NCBI GenBank assembly: GCA_034509755.1
Contig: CM067559.1
Span: 38,708,032-38,772,031, forward strand
DNA length: 64,000 nucleotides
DNA from: Anisodus tanguticus
Lineage: Eukaryota > Streptophyta > Magnoliopsida > Solanales > Solanaceae
Reading direction: 5' to 3'
Below, one piece after another: positions 42,195 through 53,957 of this stretch (the first letter of the stretch is position 1; every line of letters begins with the position of its first letter). The translations under genes and the position numbers were made by a program. The notes beneath the pieces are model-generated. The model ran no database searches. It saw only the letters and a program-made list of their open reading frames with translations, and was not told the origin of the DNA.

Positions 42195-45100
42195 AATAGA
42201 ATATTTTTCAATATTCTTTCATTAATTGTATTGATTGTATACGTCCTATTTTAGTTAGAATTATAATCTTTTTGTAATTAGGTTAATTAGTTATCTAGTT
42301 TGTATCAAAGTAAATATTCTTGTAACCTTTTATATATTGTAAATCATTCATCAATAAAATCAAGAAATATATTTCTTTATGGTATCAGTAGCCTAAAACT
42401 ACAAACCCTATACTAGCCGCCAATACACCTTCTCAGCTGCCACCTTTTTTCCACGTCGGCACCTAGCCCACGTCGGAACCCTAGCCGCCGATCTCTCTCG
42501 GTCGCCCCCCTTTTTTGCGACGACGGAACCCTAGTTTTTTTGGTCATTCTCCCTCATAAATTTCCTCTTCCATGGCTGATAAAACTAAATTTCATCAGGC
42601 ACTTGCCGTAAACAACATTAAAAATTTCATCCTTGTGACTATTGAGATGGAAAAGGGTCAATACTCCTCGTGGGTGGAGTTTTTTAATATCCATTGTCAT
42701 GTTTGCGAAGTTATTGACCACATTATCCCTCCCACGCCGAAGTCCACAGACGTACCATCGGCTTCGACTTCTGATGATGCACTCTGGTCTCGTTTGGACG
42801 CAGCCGTCCTCCAGTGGATATACGGCATGATATCTAATAATTTGTTGCACAACATCATTGAGACCGATGCCACTGCCCGCCAAACGTGGGAACGTTTAGA
42901 CAGTATTTTCCACGACAACAAAACACAACGAGCATTATACCTTGAAAATCAGTTCAAGGGTGTTCATCAGAACGATTTTCCAAACGTGTCTGCCTATTGT
43001 CAAGAATTCAAGATGTTTGCCAACCAACTCTCCAATGTCGGCGCACCAGTCACTAGTCTGCGATTGGTCATGCAACTTATTGCAGGTTTGAACGAATCCT
43101 ATGACGGCATTGCCACCATACTTCAGTAATGTACGCCGTTACCTCCATTTTATGAGGCCCGTTCTAAGCTCATGCTTGAGGAAACTCAGAAAAATCAAGC
43201 GCAACACCACTCGGGCCAGCATTGCCGACGCCGCCCTCACCACTACCGTCGGGCCCTCCGTCGATGGCAGGGCCTCCCGATCCAGTAACCAGAATCATCA
43301 TTCGTTGGACCCGCAATAGTCCACTTCCTCACGTAACAATCGCCGGAGCAGGTAGTCCGGCAAGGGCCGCAGCAAAAGAAATTTCTGTAATAATGGAGGC
43401 GTGAAGAGGCAGTCCCCGCAGGCCGCAAACAACCAACAACGACCGCGGCAGTGGCAACAGCCTCCGTCGTAGGCTGGCTACCCACCGTGGGCTGCATGGC
43501 CCCCACCGTCATGGGACTCTCATTCTTGCCTGTATACGACATCCTCGTGGACTCCACCTCAGAATCGATAGGCCCAACCTGACATACTTGACCCACGTCT
43601 ACAACAGACCTACACAACACATGCCCCCCCGCCATCGACTTATGCACCGACTGACATTGAGGTAGCTATGAGCACAATGTCACTCAACACTCCAGACGAA
43701 AATTGGTATATGGATACAGGCGTCACATCTCACATGACGGTATCACAAGGTACTCTCTCGTCTTATTCCAATTTAAGTAATTTAAATCAAAATATTATTG
43801 TTGGTAGTGGACAAGACATTCCCATCCGTGCTTATAGTCATTCCTCCATATCCCCACCACATCCACCACTAATCTTAAAAAATGTCCTCCATGCCCCTAA
43901 ACTCATTAAGAATCTATTCTTCGTGCGACGTTTCACAACTGACAATTGGGTTTCCCTTGACTTTGATCCTTTTGGTTTTATTGTAAAGGATTTTATGACG
44001 GGGAGACGAATAATGAGATGTGACAGCACCGAATATCTCTACCCTATTTCAAACGCCGTCAACAATCCAACCTCAGTTCCCTCAACCTTTGCTGCTCTTT
44101 TGTCTTCCTTATGAGATTCTAGATTAGGACATCCGGGAGACTCTGTTTTACGCTCTCTTAGAAAAAAATAATTTTATTAATTGCAGCCGTTTTTCTAGGA
44201 CTCCTATATGTGAATCTTGCGTTTATGGGAAACATGTCAAATTGTCATTTTCTGCATCCACAAATTGTACTTTAATGCCTTTCAATATCATACATAGTGA
44301 TTTGTGGACATCCCCTATTTTGAGTACGGCTAGCCATCGATATTATGTGTTATTTTTGAACGATTATTCCAACTTTCTATGGACTTTTCCAATTGGAAAT
44401 AAATCTCATGTCTACCCCATTTTTTCTTCATTTAGTGCTTTTGTAAAAACACAATTTGAAAAGAGCAATAAATATTTTCAATGTGACAATGGCAGGGAAT
44501 TCAATAATAACCAATTCAAACAGTTTTGTTCAAAAAACGGTCTTATCTTTCGTTTTTCCTGCCCTCACACATCCTCCCAAAATGGTAAAGTCGAACGGAA
44601 AATCCGAATCATAAACAACCTCATTCGTGTCCTACTTGCTCACGCCTCAATTCCCCCTTAATTCTGGAACTACACACTCTCCATGGCCACCTATCTCCTA
44701 AACATAATCCCAAACAAGTCTCTAGCTCAATGGTCACCCACCCAAGTTCTGTTTCGTAGGAACCCCTCCTACCAACACTTGCATATTTTTTGATGTCTTT
44801 GTTACCCTCTCCATCCGGCCACTCACAAACTCCAACCCTGGTCTTTCCCGTGTGTGTTTCTGGATTATCCTGTCAATCATCGTGGTTACTCGTGCTATCA
44901 CTTGTCGAGCCGTAAAATTATTATTTCACGTCATGTCATATTTGATGAGTCTCAATTCCCATTTGCCTCTCTACAATCGCCACCTCGACATTCCTACGAC
45001 TTTCTAGATGATGGCCTAAACCCTCTTCTAATTCACCATTTACATAGTCCACCGTCCCAGACCCCGGCACCCGTCACCACCTCGACCAGTCCGAGACTAA

Positions 45101-45660
45101 CTGCCCACCCGGTTCTGCCTAGGGTGGCCCGGTACAGCCCGCCTCAAGGTGATTCCACAGCCACTTCTAGACAAACCGAGGTTCGACCAACCAATACCGT
45201 CACCCCTGCCCTTCCTTCTCTTCCCGACAGTCCCGCGACAAACCCCCCTCTTGTCCCGCGTCCCGAGACACACTCTCGGACCATGAAAACCTGTGTCATG
45301 CACAAAATTCATAAACCTAAACGACTGTTTAACCTTTCTATTTCAGTTGTCCCTTCCCTTGTCCCTCGTAACCCGAAGGATGCCTTATCCGACCCTAATT
45401 GGAAGCGGCAATGATTGACGAATATAATGCTCTTATTGATAATAAGACGTGAGACCTAGTACACCATCCACCTTATGCTAACATTATTCGTTCTATGTGG
45501 ATTTTTAGACATAAAAAGAAATCTGATGGTTCTTTTGAGAGGTACAAGGCTCGTCTTGTAGGTGATGGCAAGTCTCAACAGGTGGGAGTGGACTGTGATG
45601 AAACGTTCAGTCCGGTCGTAAAGCCTGCAACCATCCGGACCGTCCTCAGCATAACCTAAT
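42195..45660 (+). mobile_element. Truncated Ty1-copia retrotransposon with 5' LTR
   Basis: A 5' LTR (about 42210-42380, ending before PBS TGGTATCAGTAGCC at 42380-42393) is followed by gag from 42572 (MADKTKFHQALAVNNIKN, NFPNVSAYCQEFKMFANQL), protease around 43690 (WYMDTGVTSHMT), integrase (CDNGREFNNNQF, TSSQNGKVERKIR at 44440-44610), a Pro-rich linker and the RT start (GETFSPVVKPATI-like, with Glu changed to Asp next to Cys-Asp-Glu, at about 45590-45650). It stops abruptly inside RT at TVLSI (45655). Several stops and frameshifts occur (for example 43127 and 44112, 44659, 45412). A reverse copy of the LTR start follows immediately. Confidence 0.88.
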
Positions 45661-45722
45661 TACAAAAGGATTATAATTCTACCTAAAATAAAAATATACA
45701 ATTAATGAAAGAATATTGAGAA
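45655..45722 (-). repeat. Inverted LTR tip joined to truncated copia
   Basis: AACCTAATTACAAAAGGATT and ATACAATTAATGAAAGAATA are the reverse complement of the first part of the 5' LTR at 42210-42290 (TTGTAATTAGGTT, TCTTTCATTAATTGTAT). The element therefore begins and ends with the same sequence in opposite orientation. Confidence 0.8.
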
Positions 45723-45784
45723 AATAAATATAGCTTAAAGAACTCGCCTTGAGGAGCAACCGATATTATACTATGCTGATGTTA

Positions 45785-45975
45785 AAATGTTTTGTCAAAC
45801 GTGAATCCTCTTTTACCCTAAAGCAGTAACCATCACAATCTTTTATTTCTAAAAGAAATTGAATTCAATGGTCAATAAGAAACAAAAAAGAGATACGAAA
45901 AACAATTCTTTCAAAATCATATAAAAAACTAAAAATAAAAATAATGACGAACTAAACCAAGAAAAAATTACCATG
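45785..45975. repeat. Flanking unit A, copy 3
   Basis: GTGAATCCTCTTTTACCCTA, CATCACAATCTTTTATTTCT and AAAAATAATGACGAACTAAA match copies 1 and 2. The phrase AAATATAGCTTAAAGAACTC also appears on both sides (45727 and 45988). Confidence 0.8.
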
Positions 45976-45989
45976 ATGTATAACACATA

Positions 45990-47498
45990 AATATAGCTTA
46001 AAGAACTCAATTTAAAAAGCAACTGATATTCATGGAGAATAGAAAAAATTTGAGGTATTACTGGACGTTTAAAACCCTCTTTAATAGGGATACTACACTA
46101 TAATCAGTTTCCCTCGTACTGTATGGAGCTACGCCAATTTCACTTCCTCTTTAATAGGGATATTAAGTAGTAGTAATTATAAATTTCCTACTTGTTCTCC
46201 AATTAATTCCTTTTCCCCCTTAATCTACGACAATTTGGTTCCTAGTAACCTATTAATTGTCATTAAGTTATAAGTTAAAGTAATTAAATAATAATTTCAG
46301 AAGAATAGTAAATGATAATTTCATCTACCGGAGTCTTTTAGTGAAGGACAAAAACTTCAATCAACATTTCTAAAATCATTAGTTCTTTTAATATAATATA
46401 GATAAGTGATTGATATTTACTTCTTTACTCTATAAACCTTTCTCTAAAAAGCACACAAGAAATGTCCCCCACTAAATCTGGTCTGTTACACTGACACATG
46501 ATAGACTGTTAACTATGGTATATGTATGGATTCCATTTTCTTTATTACTTTTATTTTTCCCTTTCTATGTTGCTTGGGGTAAAATTCAAAATAGTCACTT
46601 TTATTATTATAATTGAAAAATAGCTATTTTTATGAATTTTTAAATTATACAAGTGAAATTCTAGAACATTGTCGTGGATTTCACATGTAAAATTTAAAAC
46701 ACGGTGATTATTACTTTTAAAAACTAAAGCCGAAAATCGGCCAGCATACGCTATTTTTACGTGCTAAGATCCTCAAAATTCTTGTTGTATCCAACATGAT
46801 ATGGGTGTGGGTGTATGACTAGCGCCTCCTCAGTTTCTCGCATCTTTTCAGCTTTTCAAATTAACGTCGCGCCAAGCCTACTCATACCGAATTTGGTCAA
46901 TCCAACTTGGGTCAATATTAAGTGTTTATAAATTTTTTTAACTATACTAGCTTTAATTTATTAACTTTAATTAATTGTTAAATTATATACTTATATATGT
47001 CCTAATATATATTTATTGGATGTATCTAATACCCACCCGATCCCAAGAAGATTTAGGTGATGATGAATTATACTTTTAGATCCGTATGTCCACACCCATA
47101 TCCGAGCAACCTAGTAAAATTGGCAAAGATTAAATACCCAAGTTCCTGATATTCTTACAAGAAACCTCAAGGTAGATATAGACCTAGTAGTTGATGATGT
47201 AAATTACGTATACACTTGTACACTTATTCAATGGAAGGCATCCAACTTGCCACCTACTGAACTTACTTTACTAAAATTTCAAACCTCAACATTACACGAA
47301 AACACAACTTCTTAACATTATATTCTTGTCCAAAGGCATCAACATAGACATTCACTTAGCAAAAATACACAACGAAAGTGACTCAACATGAAGAAAATAT
47401 GTTGAAGAACCTTCATACACACTTGCCTTTCTATTTATTGTGTCTTCATCTAAGACATATCTAGTAAGAAATATACAACCATAAACACTAACACCCTT
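45990..47498. other. Intergenic DNA upstream of the ABCG gene
   Basis: No gene recognised in 1.5 kb. AT-rich; promoter elements of the ABCG gene may lie near the right end but I could not single out a convincing TATA box. Confidence 0.5.
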
Positions 47499-47628
47499 CA
47501 CTAAAAAAAAACTAAAATTAGCTACGAATTTCGTCGCTAAATTGTTCGTAGCTAACAACTTTTTTGATAATCTAGAGTTTGTTGTTTAGCTACAGAATTT
47601 GTCCGCCGCTAATTCATGTTTGGTAGTG
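47499..47628. mobile_element. CACTA-type MITE immediately upstream of ABCG
   Basis: It starts CACTAAAAAAAAACTAAAAT and ends CATGTTTGGTAGTG, so CACTA is inverted as TAGTG. The 3-bp duplication CTT flanks it (47496-47498 and 47629-47631). TTAGCTACGAATTTCGTCG and CCGCCGCTAATT are the usual subterminal motifs of small CACTA derivatives. It is 130 bp, non-coding, and ends 12 bp before the ABCG start codon. Confidence 0.88.
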
Positions 47629-47640
47629 CTTTGTTCAAAC

Positions 47641-49857
47641 ATGTCTAGTCTTGGCGGAGGCGATAACATGTCTTCAGGTAGTGACCTTCCATTTTTAGGC
47701 TCAAGAAACATGGAACTTCAAGAATTCAGCAGAAAACCAAGGCACAGTGTCTCTGTCACACTAGGTGAGCTATTGAAACGCGTTGGCGACTCCACTGAGG
47801 AAAACCACCAAGTTCTTGAACTTGGGAATCACTCCAATTTTGCTACTACTCCTTCATCATTTTCCTTTGTTCTTTCCTTCTATAATCTCAGCTATAGTGT
47901 TAAAGTCAAAAGCAAAATGTCACTTCCCAAGTGCTTGAGGAGGGGTACTAAGGACGACGAGCTGCCATCCGATAACAACATAAAGGTGTTGTTGAATGAC
48001 ATATCAGGAGAAGCAAGAGAAGGTGAAATCATAGCTGTTCTTGGAGCTAGTGGCTCGGGAAAATCTACGTTGATCGATGCCCTTGCTGATCGAATATCAA
48101 GGGAAAGTCTAAAAGGGAATGTTACTTTAAATGGTGAAGTTCTTGAATCAAAGCTTCTCAAAGTTATCTCAGCATATGTTATGCAAGATGATCTCTTGTT
48201 CCCAATGTTAACAGTTGAAGAAACACTCATGTTCTCAGCTGAATTTCGCCTTCCAGGGACTTTATCTAAGTCCAAAAAGAAAGCTAGAGTTCAAGCGTTG
48301 ATCGATCAATTAGGCCTTAGAAATGCTGCCAAGACTATGATTGGTGATGAAGGCCATAGAGGAGTTTCTGGTGGCGAACGAAGGCGTGTTTCTATTGGCA
48401 TTGACATAATTCATGACCCTATTGTCCTGTTTCTTGATGAGCCAACTTCAGGACTTGATTCCACTAGTGCATATATGGTGGTAAAAGTCTTGCAAAGAAT
48501 AGCACAAAGTGGGAGTATTGTGATCATGTCAATTCATCAGCCAAGCTATAGAACCTTGAGTCTTTTGGACCGTTTGATCATCCTTTCACGTGGACACACG
48601 GTGTTTACTAGCCCTCCTTCAAGCTTACAACATTTTTTTGTTGAATTTGGGAATCCAATTCCTGAAAATGAAAACAGGATAGAGTTTGCTTTGGATTTCA
48701 TCAGAGAACTTGAAGGAACTCCGAATGGAACCAAGAATTTGATGGAATTCAACAAAACATGGCAAAGGAAGAAAACCTCAACTAGCAAAAACAACTTTTA
48801 CAATGGATCAAAACCATCACTCAAAGATGCCATAAGTGCAAGTGTTTCAAGAGGGAAATTAGTCTCAGGAGCAACGAATATCGACCCGAATCTTTCTTCT
48901 TCAAATGTCTCAAAATTTGCTAATCCATTTTGGGTAGATATGGTTGTGATAGCCAAAAGATCAATGTTGAATTCCATGAGAATGCCTGAGCTATTTGGTA
49001 TGCGTTTTGGCGCTGTCGTTGTCACTGGGATTATACTAGCCACAATTTTTTGGAAATTGGATAATTCTCCAAAAGGGATTCAAGAAAGGCTAGGCTTTTT
49101 TGCCTTTGCAATGTCCACAACTTTTTACACTTCTGCTGAAGCCATTCCTGTTTTTCTTCAAGAAAGGTACATTTTTATGAGAGAGACCGCTTATAATGAT
49201 TATCGTCGTTCCTCTTATGTTCTTTCACATGCCATTATCTCACTTCCTTCCATATTAGTCCTGTCACTTGCCTTTTCTGTCACAACATATTGGTCAGTTG
49301 GACTAGCCGGTGGTGAATCAGGTTTCTTTTTCTTCTTGCTCTTTATGGTTGCCTCATTTTGGGCTGGGAGTTCATTTGTCACATTTCTCTCTGGTGTCAT
49401 ATACAATGTCATGATGGCCTACACGGTCGTGGTCGCGATCTTGGCTTATTTCGTGCTGTTTAGTGGCTACTTCATTAGTCGCGATCGGATCCCTCCTTAT
49501 TGGTTATGGTTTCACTATATATCACTAGTGAAATACCCTTTTCAAGGGGTGTTACAAAATGAGTTTTCTGATCCTAACAAGTGTTTTGTAAAGGGTGTTC
49601 AAATTTTCGACGTTTCGCCATTGAGGGTTGTCCCTGAGCCATTAAAGATTAAGTTGCTGCAAAATATGAGCAAGATTTTGGGAATGAACATAACAAGTTC
49701 AACATGTTTGACAACAGGAACAGATATATTGAAGCAAAGTGGTGTGAATGACTTGAACAAATGGACTTGTTTCTGGATCACCATTGGTTTGGGATTTTTC
49801 TTTAGGATTCTCTTCTATTTTGCTCTAGTGATTGGAAGCAAAAATAAGAGGAGGTGA
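47641..49857 (+). CDS. ABCG: ABCG half-size transporter (ABCG1/2/6/16/20 clade), 738 aa, intronless
   Basis: One ABC domain followed by one membrane domain, the reverse-order layout of the ABCG/WBC family. Walker A GASGSGKST is at residues 135-143, the Q-loop in AYVMQDD near 182, the signature VSGGERRR at 242-249, Walker B IVLFLDEP at 261-268 and the H-loop in MSIHQ near 299. The membrane half has NSMRMPELFGMR, FFAFAMSTTFYTSAE, ERYIFMRETAYNDYRRSSYV and six hydrophobic segments, ending GSKNKRR. Length and sequence fit the plant clade that exports suberin, cutin or pollen-wall lipids as dimers at the plasma membrane; which member is not settled. I chose ATG at 47641, because the frame further upstream lacks an ATG and is MITE sequence. 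Family members of this clade are commonly intronless. No damage is seen. Confidence 0.96.
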   Translation: MSSLGGGDNMSSGSDLPFLGSRNMELQEFSRKPRHSVSVTLGELLKRVGDSTEENHQVLELGNHSNFATTPSSFSFVLSFYNLSYSVKVKSKMSLPKCLRRGTKDDELPSDNNIKVLLNDISGEAREGEIIAVLGASGSGKSTLIDALADRISRESLKGNVTLNGEVLESKLLKVISAYVMQDDLLFPMLTVEETLMFSAEFRLPGTLSKSKKKARVQALIDQLGLRNAAKTMIGDEGHRGVSGGERRRVSIGIDIIHDPIVLFLDEPTSGLDSTSAYMVVKVLQRIAQSGSIVIMSIHQPSYRTLSLLDRLIILSRGHTVFTSPPSSLQHFFVEFGNPIPENENRIEFALDFIRELEGTPNGTKNLMEFNKTWQRKKTSTSKNNFYNGSKPSLKDAISASVSRGKLVSGATNIDPNLSSSNVSKFANPFWVDMVVIAKRSMLNSMRMPELFGMRFGAVVVTGIILATIFWKLDNSPKGIQERLGFFAFAMSTTFYTSAEAIPVFLQERYIFMRETAYNDYRRSSYVLSHAIISLPSILVLSLAFSVTTYWSVGLAGGESGFFFFLLFMVASFWAGSSFVTFLSGVIYNVMMAYTVVVAILAYFVLFSGYFISRDRIPPYWLWFHYISLVKYPFQGVLQNEFSDPNKCFVKGVQIFDVSPLRVVPEPLKIKLLQNMSKILGMNITSSTCLTTGTDILKQSGVNDLNKWTCFWITIGLGFFFRILFYFALVIGSKNKRR

Positions 49858-51359
49858 AAACTTTGAGGGGCATATTTTAATAGTTTCTTTTTGTGTCTTA
49901 ATTTTAGTTGAACAACTTATTTTTCCTCTGTTATTCTTAGACATTATGCTTATTTCCAAATATTCAAAATGTTGTTTAATTATGTTCGTCAAGTTGTATT
50001 TAGATGGTTAGCTTCTGCTATTGTTAATTCTGCTATTTTATGGAGAATAGTGGTTTTATAATCATTTGGGATATGATATATATGAATTCAACAGTACTTT
50101 GCTTGATATTGAAACTCAAATTCTCTTAGCAGGATGATATGTTACTTGTGTTAGAGAAAGGTACTCTTCTTATGTATATTGAAAAGTAAGTGGTAATTTG
50201 ATACAAAGTAGAATATGATATCGGGTATCCTTTTCATATATTTAAATTCCGCTCAGATATATTTGCAAGTGAAATAATTGTCTTTTCTAACCTAGTTGCA
50301 TCTCTCTTTTGAATTCATCTCACATCAATTACGTGAACCCAATAATCTATAGTTAGTACTTAGTTTTAGACAAGTTATCTAATCCGTGGGGAGATTATAC
50401 TTCTCAGCACAATACTAATATTGTTAATTTGTTATTGTTGTTATTCATTATGGGTGGTATCAAGAATTCAACAAGTTATAAGATTTTGGAATCTTTCTTC
50501 AAATCATATTTTCTAAGAGTTTAGTTTATATATATTAAAAATAATTATTATATTTCAAACAAGTTGAAATCAGCTATATGAATCACAGTAATATAAAAGT
50601 TTAATGGAATGTAACCTTTTATAGTGCAAGAAATTAAGTACTACATCATAAGTTAATATAAGTTAAATCCATCTTCTAATGCCACAAGTCCACTATATCA
50701 CTTTTGCTGCTCACATGTACGTATGCCACAGTCTAACGTTAGGTTTCCTAACATCTAATTATACTAAACTAATTAATTGTCTTTTATTTGACAACAATTT
50801 TGCAATGAAATGTATTCCTTTTAGAGGTTAAGGCCAGATTTTGGAGATAATATGATGAGTCTATTCCTTCCAAAAATGATTTACAAATGACCATTTTTCA
50901 CCAATATAAACCATACATTTTCACGACCAACGTTAGTAATGTTAACTTTTACATGTGAAAAAAAGTTACTTTATTTATAATTGAGAAACTTTGAACTCTA
51001 AACGAGGTTGATAAATGAATTATGTTGCAAGGTATTTCGGTACAGATAAAATTTACACCGCCAAGGGAGATCCCACGTTACACTTTTTTTAATAGAAAAA
51101 TTATGTTATGATGTGCCATTATAATCTGCATATTACATCATAGTAAACCCAAATGTATTATTCATTCATTTATTTGTCTTATTTTGACTTGACACAAATT
51201 AAGTAATTTTTTTTAATCTTATAATCTTATAAATGCTATATAGAAAGATGAAATTGCCAAAAAATGAAAAAGACGCTCTTTTTAAAATGGACTAAAAAAA
51301 AGTATAAATAAATTGAAATAGATGAAATAAATAAAAACTTTGCTAAATACTTTACAACA
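49858..51359. other. 3' flank of ABCG and intergenic DNA
   Basis: The ABCG 3'UTR probably ends within the first 200-300 bases. The rest is AT-rich without genes. A worn Stowaway-like stretch (TTTGACTTGACACAAATTAAG) lies at about 51180-51310. Confidence 0.5.
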
Positions 51360-51437
51360 ATCATAGTGGCACAGTGGAAGCGTGGTGAGCCCATAACCCA
51401 TAGATCCCAGGATCAAAATTGAAACCTGGCTTTGATA
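51360..51437 (+). pseudogene. Initiator tRNA-Met pseudogene (CAT anticodon)
   Basis: The sequence ATCATAGTGGCACAGTGGAA, GCGTGGTGAGCCCATAACCC, ATAGATCCCAGGATC and GAAACCTGGCTTTGATA follows plant initiator tRNA-Met closely, with anticodon CAT at 51392-51394. Six extra bases (AAAATT-type) sit in the T loop, and several stem bases differ. The insertion should abolish the B box and folding, so it is called a pseudogene. Confidence 0.85.
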
Positions 51438-51539
51438 TGAGTTGCTTCCAAAGTCATCCTTTTTTCTAATTTTTTTCCCAAAAATATTTGGGGAAACTAC
51501 ATGCCTCCTAAAACCAAACTATTTACCCTTGCATGACCC

Positions 51540-52050
51540 TTTTCTTTTCATACTCTCCAAAACTATTTATCCTTAATACTTCTTATAGTTTTTGTATGTA
51601 ATCATCTCTTTTTTCTTCCTTTCTTTTTTATTTCTCTACTTCTTTTCTTCTTCTCTCCTATTTTCTCCCATTTTTTTCTTTATTTTTTCTTCTATTTTGT
51701 TTCATTTATTTATTTTTTAATCATAATATTCTTTATTTATTCTTTTTCACCATAATCTAATTCCATATTTAATTCTTGCTCCTTTAATTTTATTTTTTTA
51801 ATTATTTATTTCTTCTTTTCTATTTAATTGTCTCTTTTCTTTTCTTTTCTTTTTTTATTTCTCTACTTCTTAACTTATTTTCTTTCTATTATTCTTTTCT
51901 TTTTCTCATTTTTTTATTTTTTTATTTTTTGTTCATTTTCTTTTCATACTATATTTTATTTTCCTTTTCACCATAATTCTGATTCTATTTAATTCTATTT
52001 TTTATTTTTTTTATTTTTTAAAATTTCTTTATTACTTGCTTCTTTTTCAA
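51540..52050. repeat. Polypyrimidine-rich low-complexity arm
   Basis: About 500 bp of TTTTCTTTTC/TTTATTTTTT-type sequence, nearly lacking G. Its purine-rich counterpart is at 54500-54900, which holds four diverged tandem units of GAAACTAGTCATAAAAGGA and AATGTAATTAATGCACAC. Confidence 0.85.
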
Positions 52051-52071
52051 TAGTAGTTTAAGTATACTGCT

Positions 52072-52611
52072 GCAATATACTATGATACCCACATGATATC
52101 ACACAAGACTGAAGGTTCATTCCTTCAAGGAAGACACTCACTCCTCAATGATACCAACCTAGTATATATCATATATTGACTGAGTATCATAGGAAACTGA
52201 TTCATTTCTTCAAGAAAAACACAACTCAATCTTCTATGATACCCACATAGTATATATCATATACTTATAGGGTTTAACAGAAGGTTGATTTATTCCTTCA
52301 AAAAATATTACTCAGTCCTCTATGATACCTACATGGTATATCATATACTGGCAGTTCATTCCTTCAAGAAAAACACACACAGTCCTCTATGATACCATCC
52401 TGGTATATATCATATACTGATAGGGTATCATAGATGGCATATTCATTACATTATGATAATGATCATACGGTATATATCATATACTCACATGGTATCATAA
52501 ATGACCAATTCATTCTTTAGAAATAAAACAATCCTCAGTCCTCTATGATACTCACGTAGTATATATCATATGTTGATAGTTCTTTAAAGGAATGAACTAG
52601 TCCTCTATGTG
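52072..52611. repeat. Tandem TATGATACC/GGTATATATCATA repeats, left block
   Basis: About seven degenerate units of 70-90 bp, each with TCCTCTATGATACCCACAT, GGTATATATCATATACTGA and CATTCCTTCAAGAAAAACAC. GGTATCATA and TATGATACC make each unit internally palindromic. Confidence 0.85.
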
Positions 52612-52616
52612 GGTAT

Positions 52617-53847
52617 TGTTGGAAATTTGCCTTTGGCGGGAGTTGCGACCGACCAACTTTAACGGCTTAAACACTAGTGTAACGTATGTTGGAGAATCCG
52701 GTTCTTCACACATGCATGATCTACTAAGTACGTAGATAACCGTAGGGCCAAGAATCGTCAAATTTCATTGAGAAATGAAAGAGATATTGGTTCACGAAGT
52801 AAGGTGTTTGAAGCATGGAAAGTGTGATATTGTGTGTAATTCTCCCTCATCGGTAGAGGAAGAAAGAATTGTTGTGTATATAAGATTCGAAATTGGTTTG
52901 GGGTTTGGGACCCCAAGGGGTATCCCATGTGTTTAAAGGAGGGAGGACCTAGATGTGCTTCGGTTCGAGGAAAGACCACACGAGCGCCGCCGCCGCCCGC
53001 CCGTTCCGGTTCCGTGTTCCGGGTTCACGGGTCACGGGCTGTGGGCTGTGGGCTGTGGGTCTTCTGATATTATCTTTTTGGGCCGAAAACTTTGCCGAAG
53101 TACGTTTGATCCCGAAGTTTCCGGATGTACGATTCGGACGAGAATTCTTTCGGATGTACGATTTGGTCCCCGAAGTTTCAAGATGTGCGGTTTGGTCCCT
53201 CAAGTTTCCGAGAATACGGACAGTCAAAGCAGTTGCCAAGCACTCAATTCAGCCATTTATTTTGGCTGAGTTACTCCTCTTATAATGGCCAAATCCGTTG
53301 GTCTTTCACCATTTATGTTGGTGGCTTTACTACCTCCATAATGGCCATTATTTGGCTATTATGGAGGCAGTTTTCAGCCCCTCCCTCACCTATATAAACA
53401 CCCCCTTATACCATTGTTGAGCACTAAGAATGAAAAAAGAGAACACCAAAAACAGTGCACGAAAATACACAACCGAAAACAGTTTTCTTCCTACAACTTT
53501 CGAGCATCATTTCGTTACTCAATATTCTTCACGGTAGCTCTTGAGTTTCCTTTGCTCAAGGGTTCCATTGCTGTTTTATCTTGGGAGACAAATTGTCCGG
53601 GACGTATAAAGGATACATACGGGGCAATATTGTCTTAAGGACAGAGTGCTACACTCGACTCGGCAAAAAACAATTTCCATTTTTCCATCTTCTACAAAGC
53701 TGGAATTTCCAGTTTTCTTGTGTAACTATTGTAATTTTCAGATTTCCAGTTGAATTATTGAATCTTTGTTTATCCTTTCGAATACTTGTAATAGTTAAAT
53801 ACTTCCCGTACTGCTTTATAAAGTACCATAGAGCAAATCTCCCAACA
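52617..53847 (+). repeat. Solo LTR nested in the Mutator element
   Basis: It starts TGTTGGAAATTTGCCTTTGG and ends AGCAAATCTCCCAACA, with a 5-bp duplication GGTAT on both sides (52612-52616 and 53848-53852). A TATATAAA box at 53391-53398 is a plausible promoter. No internal region remains, so recombination between two LTRs is likely. Open frames inside are chance products of its GC-rich part. Confidence 0.92.
53391..53398 (+). promoter_or_regulatory. TATA box of the solo LTR
   Basis: TATATAAA lies about two thirds into the LTR, preceded by CCCTCACC and followed by ACACCCCCTTATACC, a layout usual for the U3-R border. Confidence 0.6.
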
Positions 53848-53852
53848 GGTAT

Positions 53853-53911
53853 CACAAAGGATTGAGCTATGTTTTTCTTTAAAGGAATGAACTAGTCCTC
53901 TATGATACCCA

Positions 53912-53957
<46 letters not shown>

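Noticed and set aside
47599..47640. N-terminal extension of the ABCG protein
   Set aside because: The frame upstream of 47641 has no ATG (it opens at TTG) and is made of CACTA MITE sequence.
52949..53285. Arg/Pro-rich frames inside the solo LTR as a gene
   Set aside because: They fall in the GC-rich U3-like part of an LTR with clear ends and target duplication, and no domain is seen.
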